Part shown: piece by piece, positions 10,879-22,436 of the stretch
How the letters are laid out: each line of letters opens with the position of its first letter
Numbering within the stretch: the stretch's first letter is position 1
NCBI GenBank assembly: GCA_009599575.1
Contig: VWND01000034.1
Location: forward strand, 62,001 to 126,000
Source of the DNA: Blumeriella jaapii
Taxonomy: Eukaryota; Ascomycota; Leotiomycetes; Helotiales; Drepanopezizaceae
Direction: 5' to 3'
DNA length: 64,000 nt
Program-made: the position numbers and the translations under genes
The notes under the pieces: model-generated
Database searches by the model: none
Told to the model about the DNA's origin: nothing
What the model saw: the letters and a program-made list of their open reading frames with translations, nothing else

Positions 10879-12507
10879 AAAAAGTTTCGTTAATTTTAAA
10901 TACACCAAAAACGGCCAAATAAAAGCTTTTTTTTAAAACTGAAACCGGTTTTTCCAAAGTCAAATTACCGTCGCCGGCGATAAAATTTTTTTAATCGACG
11001 TTTTATCGGAAAACGAATAGCCGGCTTTAGTTTCAAAACAAACGCTAAGTTATAACAAAACCTGAAAAATACTCGGCTAAAAGCATTCGCGTTACCAATC
11101 GAAATAGCATCGCGAATAAAATTAACTAATATTAATATTTTTAGCTATTAATTCGGAAATAAAAATTCCGAAAATTTCGTTTTCGTATTAAACAAACCCG
11201 ACCCATATATTTTATTTTTTTATATTAATATTAACACTTTGTATAAACGCAAAACTAATAAAATACGACCCGTAAATCTTAACGAATCCGATAGAAATAT
11301 TTTCGAAAAAATAAACGATTAATTCGAAAAAAATAAAACAACAAAACCATTTTAATTAATTATTAGCGAATTCGAAAAATTTATCACCGGCCGATTTTCC
11401 AGCTTATCACTTGGCAGCCGATTTATAAAAAAACGATTTGATAACCTAGCAATCGGAGCCTAATTTTTGCCAAAAAAAAAAAAAAATCTTATACGAAGTT
11501 TTACGCAACCGAAAAAAAGCTATAGCCTTCGATTTTACCGAAATAAGCCAATTCAACCTTAACGTTACGTTTTATATCGATATCAAAACTGTATTTCACA
11601 AAGCCTGGCAAAAAAAAACCTTTTTAATTCCCAAAGCCCTTTAGGATAAAATAATCGAAATGCTAAAAAAACGAATTAAGCAAAAAATCCTCGAATTCTG
11701 CTACGGCCTATATAAAAACAAATGGTTTATCGTTGCGAAAAAAAAAAAAGCATTTACAAATTTATTATCGCAATCATCGAAATAAACAAAATAATAATAC
11801 GAAACGCTAACGTATTATTTAACGTCGATTAATTTTCAAACGAATTCGCAAAATTAACGATCGCTTTCCTTTTCGACCTGTTTTCTGGCTACGATTATTT
11901 AATATTTAATTTACGATTTCGAAATATAATAGCAATTCAAATTTTAATCGGTTTGCTGCGTATAACCAAAATTTTTATAAAAGCTATTAATTTAATCGCT
12001 CAATTTGTAAAAATCGTATACAAAGTTTTTATAATTTGCATTTCTGATATTACTTTTTTTTACGTTAACGACGTTAAAATAAAAGATTCCAAATTATATT
12101 ATAATAATAAGAAAATTTTTTCTAAAATTCGACGCTATATAATAAAATATATTTAAAACATCGATAAAATTATAATTTGTTTCGAAAAAGCCAAAGCTAT
12201 TATTGGCCCTCGATTAAAATTCTGTATATCCGAAATAAATATCGTTAGCTATATAACTAACAGCGCTGGCCGCCACTCCTAACGAAAGAAAATTGAAAAA
12301 ATATGCGAATAAAAAAAATATAAAAATATTACCGAAGCCAAAGCTTTTATTAGCGTTGTGATTTATTACCGCAATTAAATTAAAAACTTTTTTTAAAAAG
12401 CTGCATTTATTTACGCTACGATAAAAAAAAAATCGATTTCGTTTAAAAAAAAAAGCAAAGCAAAGCTATAAAAATTTTTAAAAACAATTTTTTATCGGCC
12501 CTATCGC
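10879..12507 (+). pseudogene. A2 PR-RT linker and reverse transcriptase
   Basis: After the palindromic unit the linker runs to about 11500. RT follows, with remnants of F-Y-I-D-I-K-T-V, K-R-I-K-Q-K-I-L-E-F, N-K-W-F-I-V-A-K-K, a mutated F-S-G-Y-D, the segment L-R-I-T-K-I in the open stretch 11953-12156, and F-Y-V-N-D-V where the family has the catalytic D-D (now N-D by G-to-A change). The region ends at C-G-S-I/R-I-D-Y, exactly where A1 was broken by C1. Confidence 0.83.
11085..11117 (+). repeat. 33-bp palindromic unit, copy 2 (A2 PR-RT linker)
   Basis: Left arm attcgcgttacc, core aatcgaaat, right arm agcatcgcgaat. It occupies the same site as copy 1 in A1 and is read in the same phase, F-A-L-P...A-S-R-I. 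Confidence 0.88.
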
Positions 12508-12990
12508 TTATGCGGATCGATTACAATCCAGACGCAGAAAAAATTATTTTAATTATCGACGCTAATATTTTCGGTTAAAAAGCTGTATTGCAACAAATCG
12601 ATAAAAACAAAAAACGGCATTTTTTACGATTCGAAAGCGGCTTATAATCCTTCGCGAAAGCACGCTACGATGCTACCAAACGAAAATATCGAAGCGCTTT
12701 TAAAATAATAAAAAAAATAAAAAGCGAATTATACGACGTATATTTTATTTTAAAAACGAACGTAAAAGTTTTTGTCGATCAATTAAATAATAAAACTAAT
12801 AACCTACCAAAAGCGCTTATTATCAATTGAATAGCTTAAGTGCGATTTATAAACTTCGAAATTAAGTATATTAAAAAAACAATTAATACAACGGCAAACG
12901 GCCTTTCCAAACGAAAACGCTTTTATCCGTCTGACTTCGCTAAATAAAACGAACAAAATATCGACGAATAAATCGCTGACGAAATCGGCT
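12508..12990 (+). pseudogene. A2 RNase H remnant
   Basis: Read through its stops it gives I-I-D-A-N, Q-Q-I-D-K-N-K-K-R-H, F-E-S-G-L, A-R-Y-D-A-T-K-R, and near 12893 T-A-N-G-L-S-K-R. These are the order and spacing of gypsy RNase H, ending in the A-D-G-L-S-R motif with D changed to N. Tandem palindromic units follow immediately in the linker to integrase. Confidence 0.8.
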
Positions 12991-13030
12991 GCTTCGTTAT
13001 TTACGTTCTGGATTTCATAAAGCCAAAACT

Positions 13031-13063
13031 ATTCGCGTTGCTATTTCGGCTGGCACCGCGAAT
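13031..13063 (+). repeat. 33-bp palindromic unit, copy 3 (A2 RNase H-integrase linker, first)
   Basis: Left arm attcgcgttgct, core atttcggct, right arm ggcaccgcgaat. This is one of the best preserved copies. It is read F-A-L-L-F-R-L-A-P-R-M in the frame of the flanking pol. A second unit starts exactly 63 bp downstream. Confidence 0.92.
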
Positions 13064-13093
13064 GAAAAACATTAATTCTCGGGCCGAAAAAAC

Positions 13094-13126
13094 ATTCGCG
13101 TCACCATTTCGGCTAACACCGCGAAT
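13094..13126 (+). repeat. 33-bp palindromic unit, copy 4 (A2 RNase H-integrase linker, second)
   Basis: Left arm attcgcgtcacc, core atttcggct, right arm aacaccgcgaat. It has the same core as copy 3, separated by 30 bp, and is read F-A-S-P-F-R-L-T-P-R-I in the same phase. Confidence 0.92.
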
Positions 13127-14674
13127 AGATTTGACCGAAAATAATCGGAATAAGCCGACTAACGGCAAAAAAAATTTTTTAATCGATAATTACGAAACCG
13201 AAAACTTTTATTTAATCGTATATTACTTAGCCATTTTATTTAAATTATTTAGCGTATTAAATTATTAGTTTAAATTATTTAAAAACCAAGCTTTCGATTA
13301 TATTTTAGCCGATAAAAAGCTGTATAAAATAAAAAACAATATATACCGAAAACGCCTAGTAATAAATAATAAAGCTGATAAGTTTTAAATTATAAAAAAA
13401 GCCTACGAAAAAGTGTTTTATAAAAAAGTTAAAACCATTTATTACCGAATTAAAAACGATTTTTAATAAAAAAAATGCTTCGAAAATTGCAAAACCTTCG
13501 TTAAAAGCTATATTTTTGTTAAAAACGAAAGCCTGGCCGAAAAAAAAATTTATTATATCCGACGTAGTTTTTTAAAATTTAAAAAAAAATCAATTTCGAC
13601 GTTATACGCGTACCGATCACCGACCGCGAATATACGTGCTTTGTATTCGTTATTAACGATTTGTTTAAATAGCTTGAAAAGCGACTTTTTCGAAACGCTA
13701 TTTTCGATATTATAACGATTTTTTTTTAAAAAAACGTAATATATCGACACGGTTTGTTTAGCAAATTAAACGTCGATAATAAATCCGAAAATAAAAGCGT
13801 TATCGAAATTTTTATAAAAAAATACGATATTTAGCGTATTTAAATCTTAGTTTATAATTCGAAAAGCAACGAATCCGTTAAACGAAAATATAAAAATATT
13901 TTCGACGGCCTTTTAAAAGTTATTCGAAAAAGTTATAAGCGTTGATCGCGGAAATTCTCGGAAATGCTTTTTATTATACGCATATATAAATACGCTTTTA
14001 TTAAAATAATTTTATTTTTTATTTAATACGGCAAAAACGCTCGACTGCCTCTAAAAACAAAATGGCCTGTATAAAAGCTTTATAACGTAATTAAAATAAA
14101 AACGAAAGCAAACCTGTTAGCAATAAAATTTAAATAGCTAAATTACCGCGATATAAATATAAAAAAAATAATTTTAAAAAAAAAAAAATATAAAAAAGCA
14201 GCTAAAAAAATTTAAAATAAAACCAAAGTTTTAAAAAAAACGCTAATTAAAAAAAAAAATTTGGTTTTAGTTTACGACGTTCAGCGCGTTATTAACAAAT
14301 CGGCCGATATTAAACTTAATTATAAATGGCTCGAATTCTACGAAATATGCGAGGCCGAATTAAATAAAAGCTATTATAAACTTACGGAATTCGATAAAAC
14401 AAAACTAAAAAAAACGTTCGCCGCCAACCGGTTAAAACGATTTTACAAAAAAAACCAACAAATTTATTTTTTAGATTTTGATTTAAACAGCGATTCCGAC
14501 TTCAGCGATTCCGACGACGATTCCGACCAAAGCGATTATATTTCTGAAAAAGAAAAATCTTTTGGAAAAGTCTGGAAACAACCGAACGATAATTTCGTTA
14601 TTAAAAGCATAATTCAAATCGTAATTCCATTTATAACCGAAAAAAAGAAAAGTGCTTACAAAATTGTTTATTAA

Positions 14675-15105
14675 TTATTCTACTGTTTTTTTTTTTATTA
14701 TTTTCCTTTTTATTGCATATTATTTTATTATTTTTGTTTTGCTTTGCTTATATACAACCTAATTATTTTGTTTATTTTTAAGACTTTTTTTTATATTATT
14801 TAAAACATCTACTATACTTTTCTTTGTTTGACTGTACTTTTGTTTATCAAAATAAAAGCTTTGTATATATTTAAGCCGTATATCTAATATATTTATATCG
14901 CTCGCATATTTTACGAAAATTATTTTTTATACATTTTATTATTTGTTACTTTTTGCACTGTTTACTTTTTTCGTTGTTCTGAACGAATGCTTACCTGAAC
15001 AATTATAATTTATTAAAAAAACAGCATGCGGATTCTCGTGACTTTTGGATACAAATACCTTATAATCCCCGTACTTTTTTCAATTATTTTTCAATAAATA
15101 TAACA
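14675..15105 (+). other. A2 spacer between integrase and 3' coding region
   Basis: This very AT-rich stretch starts at the integrase stop and aligns with A1 22437-22880. No frame is favoured. It could hold a promoter, internal ribosome entry or intron for the downstream region, but no signal is readable. Confidence 0.5.
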
Positions 15106-18100
15106 CATTTTTTTAATTAATAAACCTATCGATATTATATCGTTTCTTAAGCAAAGCGTTGCTAAATCTGGCAAGCTTATTTTTAATTTACTTTGGAACG
15201 AAATTATTATACGCAATTTCTTCGAATTTAAACAAATATACAATACCGTTATTTTAAATTAACAAACAGCTTTCGTAAAAATATTTATAAAGCAATTCGA
15301 TATAATAATTAAAAACGTTAACGAATTTTTATTCGATTACGAAAGCTTCGTTAAAGCTGAATTCGTTCGCAAAAGCTTTAATTACGATAAATTTTTGCTA
15401 AATTACGACAACGCCTTAAAAGCTTTCGCCGGAGCAAAAAGCTCGAAATAACAAAAAAAAAATAACAGACCGAATATTACGCTTTTTGCCAAATCAACGA
15501 AAAAAAAATATTCAAAAATACGTTTTTAGCAAAATTACCGGTATTATTTTATTTCGGCATTTCGCTCGCTTTTTCGAAACTATTATTTTTATTAAAAAAA
15601 AAGTTTAAATACTAAACGCTTATATTTTTAAAACGCAAGCTCTGAAAGCTAATAATCTAAAAGCTCGCAAATTCACAAGTCTTTTTATAATTGTTTGCAA
15701 ATTAATCGACGACGCTATACAATCGTTAAAAAAAGTTCTAATTAGCTGCGAAATCCTAAGTTTAACTTTTTTTTAAAACAAAAAACTAAGCGTCGCTAAA
15801 TGCGGCATTTTTATACCGAACGAAAAAAACGACGCCATTCCGACGCTTTAAATTTACGACGATAAAAAAAACGAAAAAGCTAATATTATTTTCGTTTAAT
15901 TCGAAAAAACATACGCGGTAGCAACCAACATTTTCAAAACAGCTAAAATAACTCAGCGACTTTTATTTTTAATTATCGAAAACGAATTCGAGGACGAAAT
16001 CAAAAGCGTAATAATAAACAACCGCTTATTCGAATATAAAAAATCTATTATATTTATAAAAACGATTTCGGAAAAAATAAAAATAAAAAACGTAAAAAAG
16101 CGCGCCGACATTTTCGAAATCTTTTTTATTCGAAAAAAAAAACTATTCGCGTTGCTAGCAAAAAAGGCACCGCGAATAAAAACAGCCGGAAATCGACGCC
16201 GAGCTATAAGCTTTAAGCTAATTAATAAAAAACGCGACGATTTTACAAAATTAAATTTAAAAAATCTTAGCATTTCGAAAATAAAAAATCCAAACGATCC
16301 TGAATTTGACTTTTCGAAACTAAATACGCAAATATTAAAAACGCTTATTATTTTCAAAAACGTCGTAACATAACCGCCAGTATTTTAAACTTTAATAAAA
16401 GCATTTAAAATCTCGATTATTGCACGATTCGACCGAAAAAGCTTAAAAAAAAATATCGAAATTATCGCGAAAAAAATTATATAAAAAGCATAAAATTAAA
16501 TTACTTTGCTTAAAACTTTCGCTTTCGACGACAAAACGATCCAAAAGTTTTACTTCGATACTTTTATATAAAAACCAAGTAAATTCGTTAGCTTTTTTTT
16601 TTTGCTTCGAACGAAAATTAAATCAAACTTTTTTCGGAAAATTGCAAATATAATACGCCGAAACAAATAAAAAAAACTTTTAAAAACGGTAATCCGTTTT
16701 TATTCGAGCTTTTTTTCGTTAAAAAACTTCGATTTTTTAATTTCGTTTTTACGAATAACGTCAACGCTAAAAAAAACGGTAAATTCTGCTATTTTTACGT
16801 ACGCTATTACGCGGCGTATTACGATTTAATTATAAAAAAAATCGACGTTATCGATTTCGCTAATCGATTCGCTGTTATTAAAAATTCGGATTACGACGTA
16901 TTCGAAATTAATTTTAATAATTAATTTATATTTCGACGAAAAACTGCGAGAATTATTTAAGCACGTGCTAAAGCTTATTTAGGCTACGCAAACTTTAAAA
17001 CAAATCCTAAAGTTTTTAGCGCGACCATAAAACTCGACTAAAATATAAAAAAATAAAAGCAATAAATATTTCCAAAAGCCGATTTTTCTGGCTTTTCGAC
17101 CGAAAGTGTATTTTAAAATTTATTTGAATTAAGCTGCGAATTCGTTAATTACGTAAAGTTTTATAACGAAGAAAACAAGCCACTATTACATTTTATAAAA
17201 AAAAAATAACTATATATAAGCACCATTTCCGACTAATTAAAACCCAAAAAGCGCCTACAACTTTTTTCGCTAATATGCTTTACAATTTTATTTAATAAGC
17301 TTTTAAAATGCATCCCGGCTTTTACTTCGCTGCTTTAATTACTCGGAACCCTGGAAACTGCCGCCTCGTAGTATATCCTGACGTTTCGATCGCCCTAAGT
17401 TTCGCTGATCCCGATCGTATTACGATTACAAAATTCGATATCGCCGATTTTTAAAAAAAAAAAAAAATTGAAAACTTTACCGACGCCATTTTCGACTATT
17501 ACGTTCTGCCTGCATTCGCATATAACTCGGAAATAATCGAAGCTTATCTGCAATTACATTATAACGTTAAGCTAACTAAAACCATCCAAAAAAGCCTAGC
17601 TTTTTCGTATTTCAGCGCGTTTAAAACAGTGGCCTCGGCTATTTTATCGGATTACGAAACCGAAAGCTACGAAATAAAAAATAAAATAACCCTTATCAAC
17701 TTTTCGATTAAATAAAAAGTTTTCGTCAGATTTAAAACCCAAAAAACCGACGGCGTAATACTAGTTTATTCGAACAATTATACGACGCAAAAATACAAAA
17801 ACTATTTCGAAAACGACAATCCGATAAGTAATTTGATATTATTTATATTACGGCGAAAACAATCACAGCATTTTCGGTAGTTTCGATTGCAAACGACTAT
17901 TTTCGAACTATTCCGTGGAATAGTTTTTCTTATAAGCTTCGAAGCTTTTTTAAAAACATTCGTCGGTAAATAACCGTAATCCGACCTATTAGTTTGCGCG
18001 AAGTAAAAGCGTTAATCGGTTTTTATTACGACGAATTAATCGATTACTTTTACGATTTTAATACAAAACTTTTCAGCGCTTTCTATAAAACGTAGAATTA

Positions 18101-18440
18101 CGTTCAGGAGCTGAAATCTATTATTTACGGAAAAAAATCGTAAAAAGCATTCGTCGCGGCGATATTTAATAATATCATCGACGAAAAAACTATTAAAACG
18201 TTTATAAATCTAAACGATATTTCGATTAATATTTTATCGAGCTATTTTTCAAAAGAGCAAAGTAAATAAAATGATTTAAACGACAAGCGAAACGCTATTC
18301 TTTCGCAAAAGCCAATAGCAAAAAGGCCAAAAACGGGTTAAAAAACCGAAAAAATATAAAGCTAAAAAATTCGGTTTTTGATTAATTAGTTTTTAAATCA
18401 TATAAAATAAACTAAATTGCATTTATTAAAATTATATTTT
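15106..18440 (+). pseudogene. A2 unidentified 3' coding region
   Basis: About 3.3 kb between integrase and 3' LTR behaves like former coding DNA. Most stops are TAA/TAG at Gln-type positions, and long stretches are open once those are ignored, for example I-S-F-L-K-Q-S-V-A-K-S-G-K-L near 15145, Y-D-V-F-E-I-N-F near 16890, and P-G-F-Y-F-A-A-L-I-T-R near 17310. A1 22881-26190 keeps the same frames. It would encode roughly 1,000 residues. I recognise no enzyme, zinc finger or envelope signature. It carries one palindromic unit (16145). Confidence 0.6.
16145..16177 (+). repeat. 33-bp palindromic unit, copy 5 (A2 3' coding region)
   Basis: Left arm attcgcgttgct, core agcaaaaaa, right arm ggcaccgcgaat. 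The arms match copy 3 while the core is different. It is read F-A-L-L-A-K-K-A-P-R-I in the open stretch 16152-16373. Confidence 0.92.
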
Positions 18441-18487
18441 TTTTTAGTCGTAATTAAAAACGATTACGTATATTATTTAAAACAAAA

Positions 18488-18754
18488 TATAAAACGGTAA
18501 TACTTTGTATTAATAGAAATTAGTAGTTTTAGCTATAGTCGAAGCATAGACTCCTCCGAAACCCTTTGTTATTAACTATTTTCAACAGATATAAAAGCAA
18601 AGCATTCCTTTAAATAATATCATAGGCACGCAATCCAATTTATATCTTCACTCATCTTTCTTTTCCTTTCTTCAGTCTTTTCTAGGGATTCCCTAGATTA
18701 TTTTACCCACCGACATATGGCCGTATCAGTCTGGTTTTCCTACCTACTTTTACA
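18488..18754 (+). repeat. A2 3' LTR
   Basis: It starts TATAAAACGG (mutated TGTAAAACGG) and ends TTTTACA. It is 267 bp, like the 5' LTR. The following GCGT repeats the bases before 7470. Confidence 0.93.
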
Positions 18755-19330
18755 GCGTCAGCTGCTTTTTTAAGCATATGCGAAAAAGCTTTTGCGTATA
18801 GGCTTTCGGAAAGATTGCATAAATCGCACAAATTGTAAAACTTTTTCAGCTTTACGTAAAATATATTTTATATTTCATTTTCGTATTTTATTTTATTTTT
18901 GTAATATATTTTGCTAAGGTTCAGAATTAGCTGTGCAAAGTTATTTTTTTTGTAAGGTCTGACTTTTGCTTTTTCGTCGTCGCTTAAAAGTTTATCGGAA
19001 AAGTCGTTGCTTTTAATTTTGAAAATTTTCGTTTTGTTTTTAAAATTGTATAACGTTTTGCTTCGTATAAAAAATGTATTACGTACGCTATTATCGCTAC
19101 TTTTGATAAGTATTTTGATTGTTCGTAACGCATAAACGTTGGCTAGGCTGTTTTTTGCTTTTTGAAATCCATTTTTATTACTTTCGATATAAGCATTTTT
19201 ATTATTATAATAATTTTCGCTTTCAGCAATTGATTTAGGTAGAAAAGGCAAGGGTGGGTTTTCTTTTTTACTTCTGAAGGCCATTTCGTAGCTAAATCTT
19301 TTAATTTTTATTTATTGTCGTTTTTTATTT
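18755..19330 (-). pseudogene. C1 gag, middle part
   Basis: A 138-codon open stretch on the minus strand (18868-19284) starts M-A-F-R-S-K-K-E and is rich in Lys, Asn and Ser. The frame then runs to the A2 junction and continues at 7469 (A-Y-Y-Y-N-I-I-I-R-K-N-Y). The continuity across the removed A2 shows that both pieces are one gag gene. Confidence 0.75.
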
Positions 19331-20079
19331 GCAAAAGTAAAAGGGGCAGATTTATTTTTTTGGAATACTGCTGCTAGGCAATTTGCATAGCTATTATTTC
19401 GTTTTTTTGTAAATAAGGCTATATTAATTCTATAGGTAAACAAATGGTTGTAAAGGTTGCGTTTTAAAAAAACGTATATAATACTAAATAGATCGGCGTT
19501 TTAATTAACAAAATCTTTTTGAAAAAGTTTTTATAAGCCTTTTTTTTAAACGTATTTATGTTTTATTTTGTATCGGTTTAGAAAAAGGTAGATTTATTTA
19601 TTTACAGCAGGAGCGGTTTGGTAAGCAATTGTTTTTGGTTTGAATTGCTTCAGTCAAAAGTCGGTATCGATTTCGAAATCTAGATCGAATAAAAAGTTTC
19701 GAATAGGGTAGAAAAATATTTTCGATATTTTGGCTGCTTTTACTTGCAATCAGAGAGTTGCAAAGTCGAATTGGATTGAATTGGGTTGAATTGGGTTGTT
19801 GCTGTTTTCGGTGCGCAGGCTGCAGGCTCGGGCTTGGCGCAAATAAATGGGTTTTTATTAATTTCGGTTTTGGTTATTACGCAGGCTAGGCGCGAGCGTA
19901 TAAAACGCGTACAATCAAGGGGTCACCTTTTAATATCTGATTTCAGTTATTCCGAAAAAGTCGTCGATTTTAGCGTAGCTTTAAATACAGGAAGGGGTCG
20001 CTTTTTGCACCGTTTTGCTACCTTTTTTTTAGTAAACCTAGCTGCTCTGTGGTTAACAGTGAAATCAACCACTGATCAG
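19331..20079 (-). pseudogene. C1 leader and gag N-terminal part
   Basis: This lies between the 5' LTR and the middle of gag. The part 19780-20079 is clearly less AT-rich than its surroundings and reads on the minus strand as a Pro/Ala/Lys-rich segment (for example A-K-P-E-P-A-A-C-A-P-K-T-A-T-T). The plus-strand open frame 19786-20136 covers the same bases and runs into the LTR, so I take it as a shadow. The primer-binding site should sit at about 20060-20079. Confidence 0.6.
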
Positions 20080-20283
20080 TGTTGGTATTACAAAAGGGGG
20101 GGTTGTGTATACACAGGGGTTGAGATATTGCAATAACTGGGGTTGTATTGCGAAAAAGATTTAAGAAGTAAACTAGCTATCGCACGGGTATATATAGGTA
20201 GGGCTGCACGCTTGCAGCCTACCGTGGTCACGTGGGCTGATTATGTGATTGTGCGCATGATCAGCCACCACCATATACCCACA
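20080..20283 (-). repeat. C1 5' LTR
   Basis: 204 bp, TGTTGGTATTAC...CCCACA on the plus strand. It pairs with 2771-2974 and is followed by ATTAC, the target duplication. A CACGTG box lies at 20229-20234. Confidence 0.93.
20229..20234. promoter_or_regulatory. CACGTG box in C1 LTR
   Basis: A palindromic bHLH-type (Cbf1-like) site in the context GGTCACGTGGGC, conserved in the other C1 LTR at 2920-2925. A regulatory role is inferred only. Confidence 0.35.
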
Positions 20284-20795
20284 ATTACAGCCCAGACGCA
20301 AGAAAAATTATTCTAACCGTCGACGCTAATATTTTCGATTAAAAAGTTGTATTATAATAAATCGACGAAAACAAAAAACAGCATTTTTTACGATTCGAAA
20401 GCGGCTTATAATCTTTCGCTAAAGCACGCTACGATACTATTAAACGAAAATATCGAAGCGCTTTTAAAATAAAAAAAAAAATAAAAAGCGAATTATACGG
20501 CGTATATTTTATTTTGAAAACGAACGCAAAAGTTTTTATCGATTAATTAAATAAAAAAGCTAATAACTTACTAAAAGCGTTCGTTATTAATTAAATAGCT
20601 TAGATGCGATTTATAAACTTCGAAATCAGGCATATTAAAAAAAACAATTAATACAGCGGCAAACGGCTTTTTCAAACGAAAACGTTTTTATCCGTTTAAT
20701 TTCGCTAAACAAAACGAATAAAATATCGACGAATAAATCGCTAACGAAATCGGCTGTTTCGCTATTTACGCTTTGGGTTTTATAAAGCCGAAACC

Positions 20796-20828
20796 ATTCG
20801 CGTTGTTATTTTAATTGGCATCGCGAAT
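20796..20828 (+). repeat. 33-bp palindromic unit, copy 6 (A1 RNase H-integrase linker, first)
   Basis: Left arm attcgcgttgtt, core attttaatt, right arm ggcatcgcgaat. It is orthologous to copy 3 of A2 and shows C-to-T and G-to-A changes in the core. Confidence 0.88.
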
Positions 20829-20858
20829 AAAAAATATTAATTTTCGGACCGAAAAAGC

Positions 20859-20891
20859 ATTCGCGTTATTATTTCGGCTAACACCGCGAAT
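20859..20891 (+). repeat. 33-bp palindromic unit, copy 7 (A1 RNase H-integrase linker, second)
   Basis: Left arm attcgcgttatt, core atttcggct, right arm aacaccgcgaat. It starts 63 bp after copy 6, the same spacing as in A2. Confidence 0.9.
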
Positions 20892-22436
20892 AGATTTAAC
20901 CGAAAACAATCGGAATAAGCCGATTAACGACGAAAATAAACTTTTAATCGATAATTACGAAATCGAAAACTTTTATTTAATCGTATATTATTTAATTATT
21001 TTGTTTAAATTATTTAGCGTATTAAATTATTAATTTAATTATTTAAAAATCAAATTTTCGATTATATTTTAGCCGGTAAAAAACTATATAAAATGGAAAA
21101 TAATATATATTAAAAACGCTTAATAGTAGATAATAAAGCCGATAAGTTTTAAATTATAAAAAAAGCTTACGAAAAAATGTTTTATAAAAAAGCTAAAGCC
21201 ATTTATTACCGAATTAAAAACGATTTTTAATAAAAAGAATATTTCGAAAATTGCAAAATTTTCGTTAAAAGCTGCATTTTTTGCCAAAAACGAAAATCTG
21301 GCCGAAAAAAAAATTTATTATATCCGACGTGGTTTTTTGGAATTTAAAAAAAAATTAATTTCGATATTATACGCGTACCGATCACCGACCGCGGGCATAC
21401 GTGCTTTATGTTCGCTATCGACGATTTGTTTAAATAATTTAAAAAGCGATTTTTCCGAAACGCTATTTTCGAAATTATAACGATTTTTTTTTTAAAAAAC
21501 GTTGTATATCGATACGGTTTGTTTAGTAAATTAAACGTCGATAATAAATCCGAAAACAAAAGCGTTGTCGAGACTTTTATAAAAAAATACGGTATTTAAC
21601 GCATTCAGATTTTAGCTTATAATTCGAAAAGCAACGGATTCGTAGAACGAAGCTATAAAAATATTTTTAACGGCTTTTTAAAAGCTATTCGAAAAAGCTA
21701 TAAGCGTTGGTCGCGGAAATTCTCGGAAATGCTTTTTGCTATGCGCATATATATATACGTTTTTATTAAAATAATTTTATTTTTTATTTAGTACGGCAAA
21801 AACGCTCGACTGCTTTTAAAAACAAAATGGCTTATATAAAAGTTTTATAACGTGGTTAAAATAAAAACAAAAACAAACTTATTAATAATAAAATTTAAAT
21901 AATTAAATTACCGCGATATAAATATAAAAAAAATAATCTAAAAAAAAAAAATATAAAAGCAGCTAAGAAAGTCTGGGATAAAACTAAAATTTTAAAAAAA
22001 ACGCTAATTAAAAAAGAAAATTTGATTTTGATTTACAACGTTCAGCGCGTTATTAATAAATCGGCCGATACTAAATTTAATTATAAATGGCTCGGATTTT
22101 ACGAAGTATACGAAGCCGAATTAAATAAAAGCTATTATAAGCTTACGAAATTCGATAAAACAAAATTAAAAAAAACGTTCGCCGCCAACCGATTAAAACG
22201 ATTTTATAAAAGAAATTAGCAAATTTATTTTTTAAATTCTGATTTAAATAGCGATTTCGATTTTAGCGAATCCGACGACGATTCCGATTAAAATAATTAT
22301 ATTTCTGAAAAAAAAAAACTTTTTAAAAAAGTCTGGAAATAATCGAACGATAATTCCGCTGCTAAAAGCATAATTTAAATCGTAATTTTATTTATAACCG
22401 AAAAAAAGAAAAATATATATAAGATTGTTTATTAAT

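Larger units (their letters stand above)
12991..14674 (+). pseudogene. A2 integrase
   Basis: It starts after RNase H with the linker holding two palindromic units (open stretch 13038-13268). It then shows remnants of the zinc-binding and catalytic core domains (13400-14050; for example P-I-T-D-R-E-Y and the K-N-I-F-D-G-L-L-K block). It ends with the open stretch 14261-14674 (137 codons). That last part has the integrase C-terminal SH3-like pattern (V-Y-D-V-Q-R-V..K-L-N-Y-K-W-L..Y-E-I-C) and then an acidic Ser/Asp tail. There is no chromodomain. The core is broken by stops. Confidence 0.85.
7470..18754 (+). mobile_element. Complete Ty3/gypsy element A2 (11.3 kb), inserted in C1 gag
   Basis: It is flanked by 267-bp LTRs (7470-7736 and 18488-18754) and by the target duplication GCGT (7466-7469 and 18755-18758), or AGCGT if the last LTR base is counted in. 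The order is gag, protease, RT, RNase H, integrase, then about 3.3 kb of further coding-like sequence before the 3' LTR. At 11.3 kb it is long for a Ty3/gypsy element because of that extra region. It is the reference copy for reading A1 and A3. All frames are broken. Confidence 0.95.
2771..20283 (-). mobile_element. Ty1/copia element C1, inserted in A1 and itself split by A2
   Basis: It is bounded by two 204-bp LTRs (2771-2974 and 20080-20283) and a perfect 5-bp target duplication, ATTAC (2766-2770 and 20284-20288). The coding order on the minus strand is gag, protease, integrase, RT, RNase H, which is the copia order. Without A2 (7470-18754) its length is about 6.2 kb. Gag reads on across the A2 junction in one frame (from about 18755 to 7469), showing that A2 arrived later. 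All coding parts contain nonsense changes. Confidence 0.95.
20284..22436 (+). pseudogene. A1 RNase H and integrase
   Basis: It parallels A2 12520-14674: RNase H to about 20760, then the linker with two palindromic units (open stretch 20815-21033), the integrase core with an R-S-R-K-F-S-E-M-L-F segment near 21710, and the C-terminal SH3-like domain in the open stretch 22022-22219 (Y-N-V-Q-R-V-I-N-K-S-A-D-T-K). Stops interrupt the acidic tail that is still open in A2. Confidence 0.83.

Noticed and set aside
19786..20136. 116-codon plus-strand open frame with a more normal composition
   Set aside because: It overlaps the C1 5' LTR and the C1 leader and gag start, which read on the minus strand. 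The last third is LTR sequence found again at 2771. It is best explained as a shadow in a GC-richer stretch.
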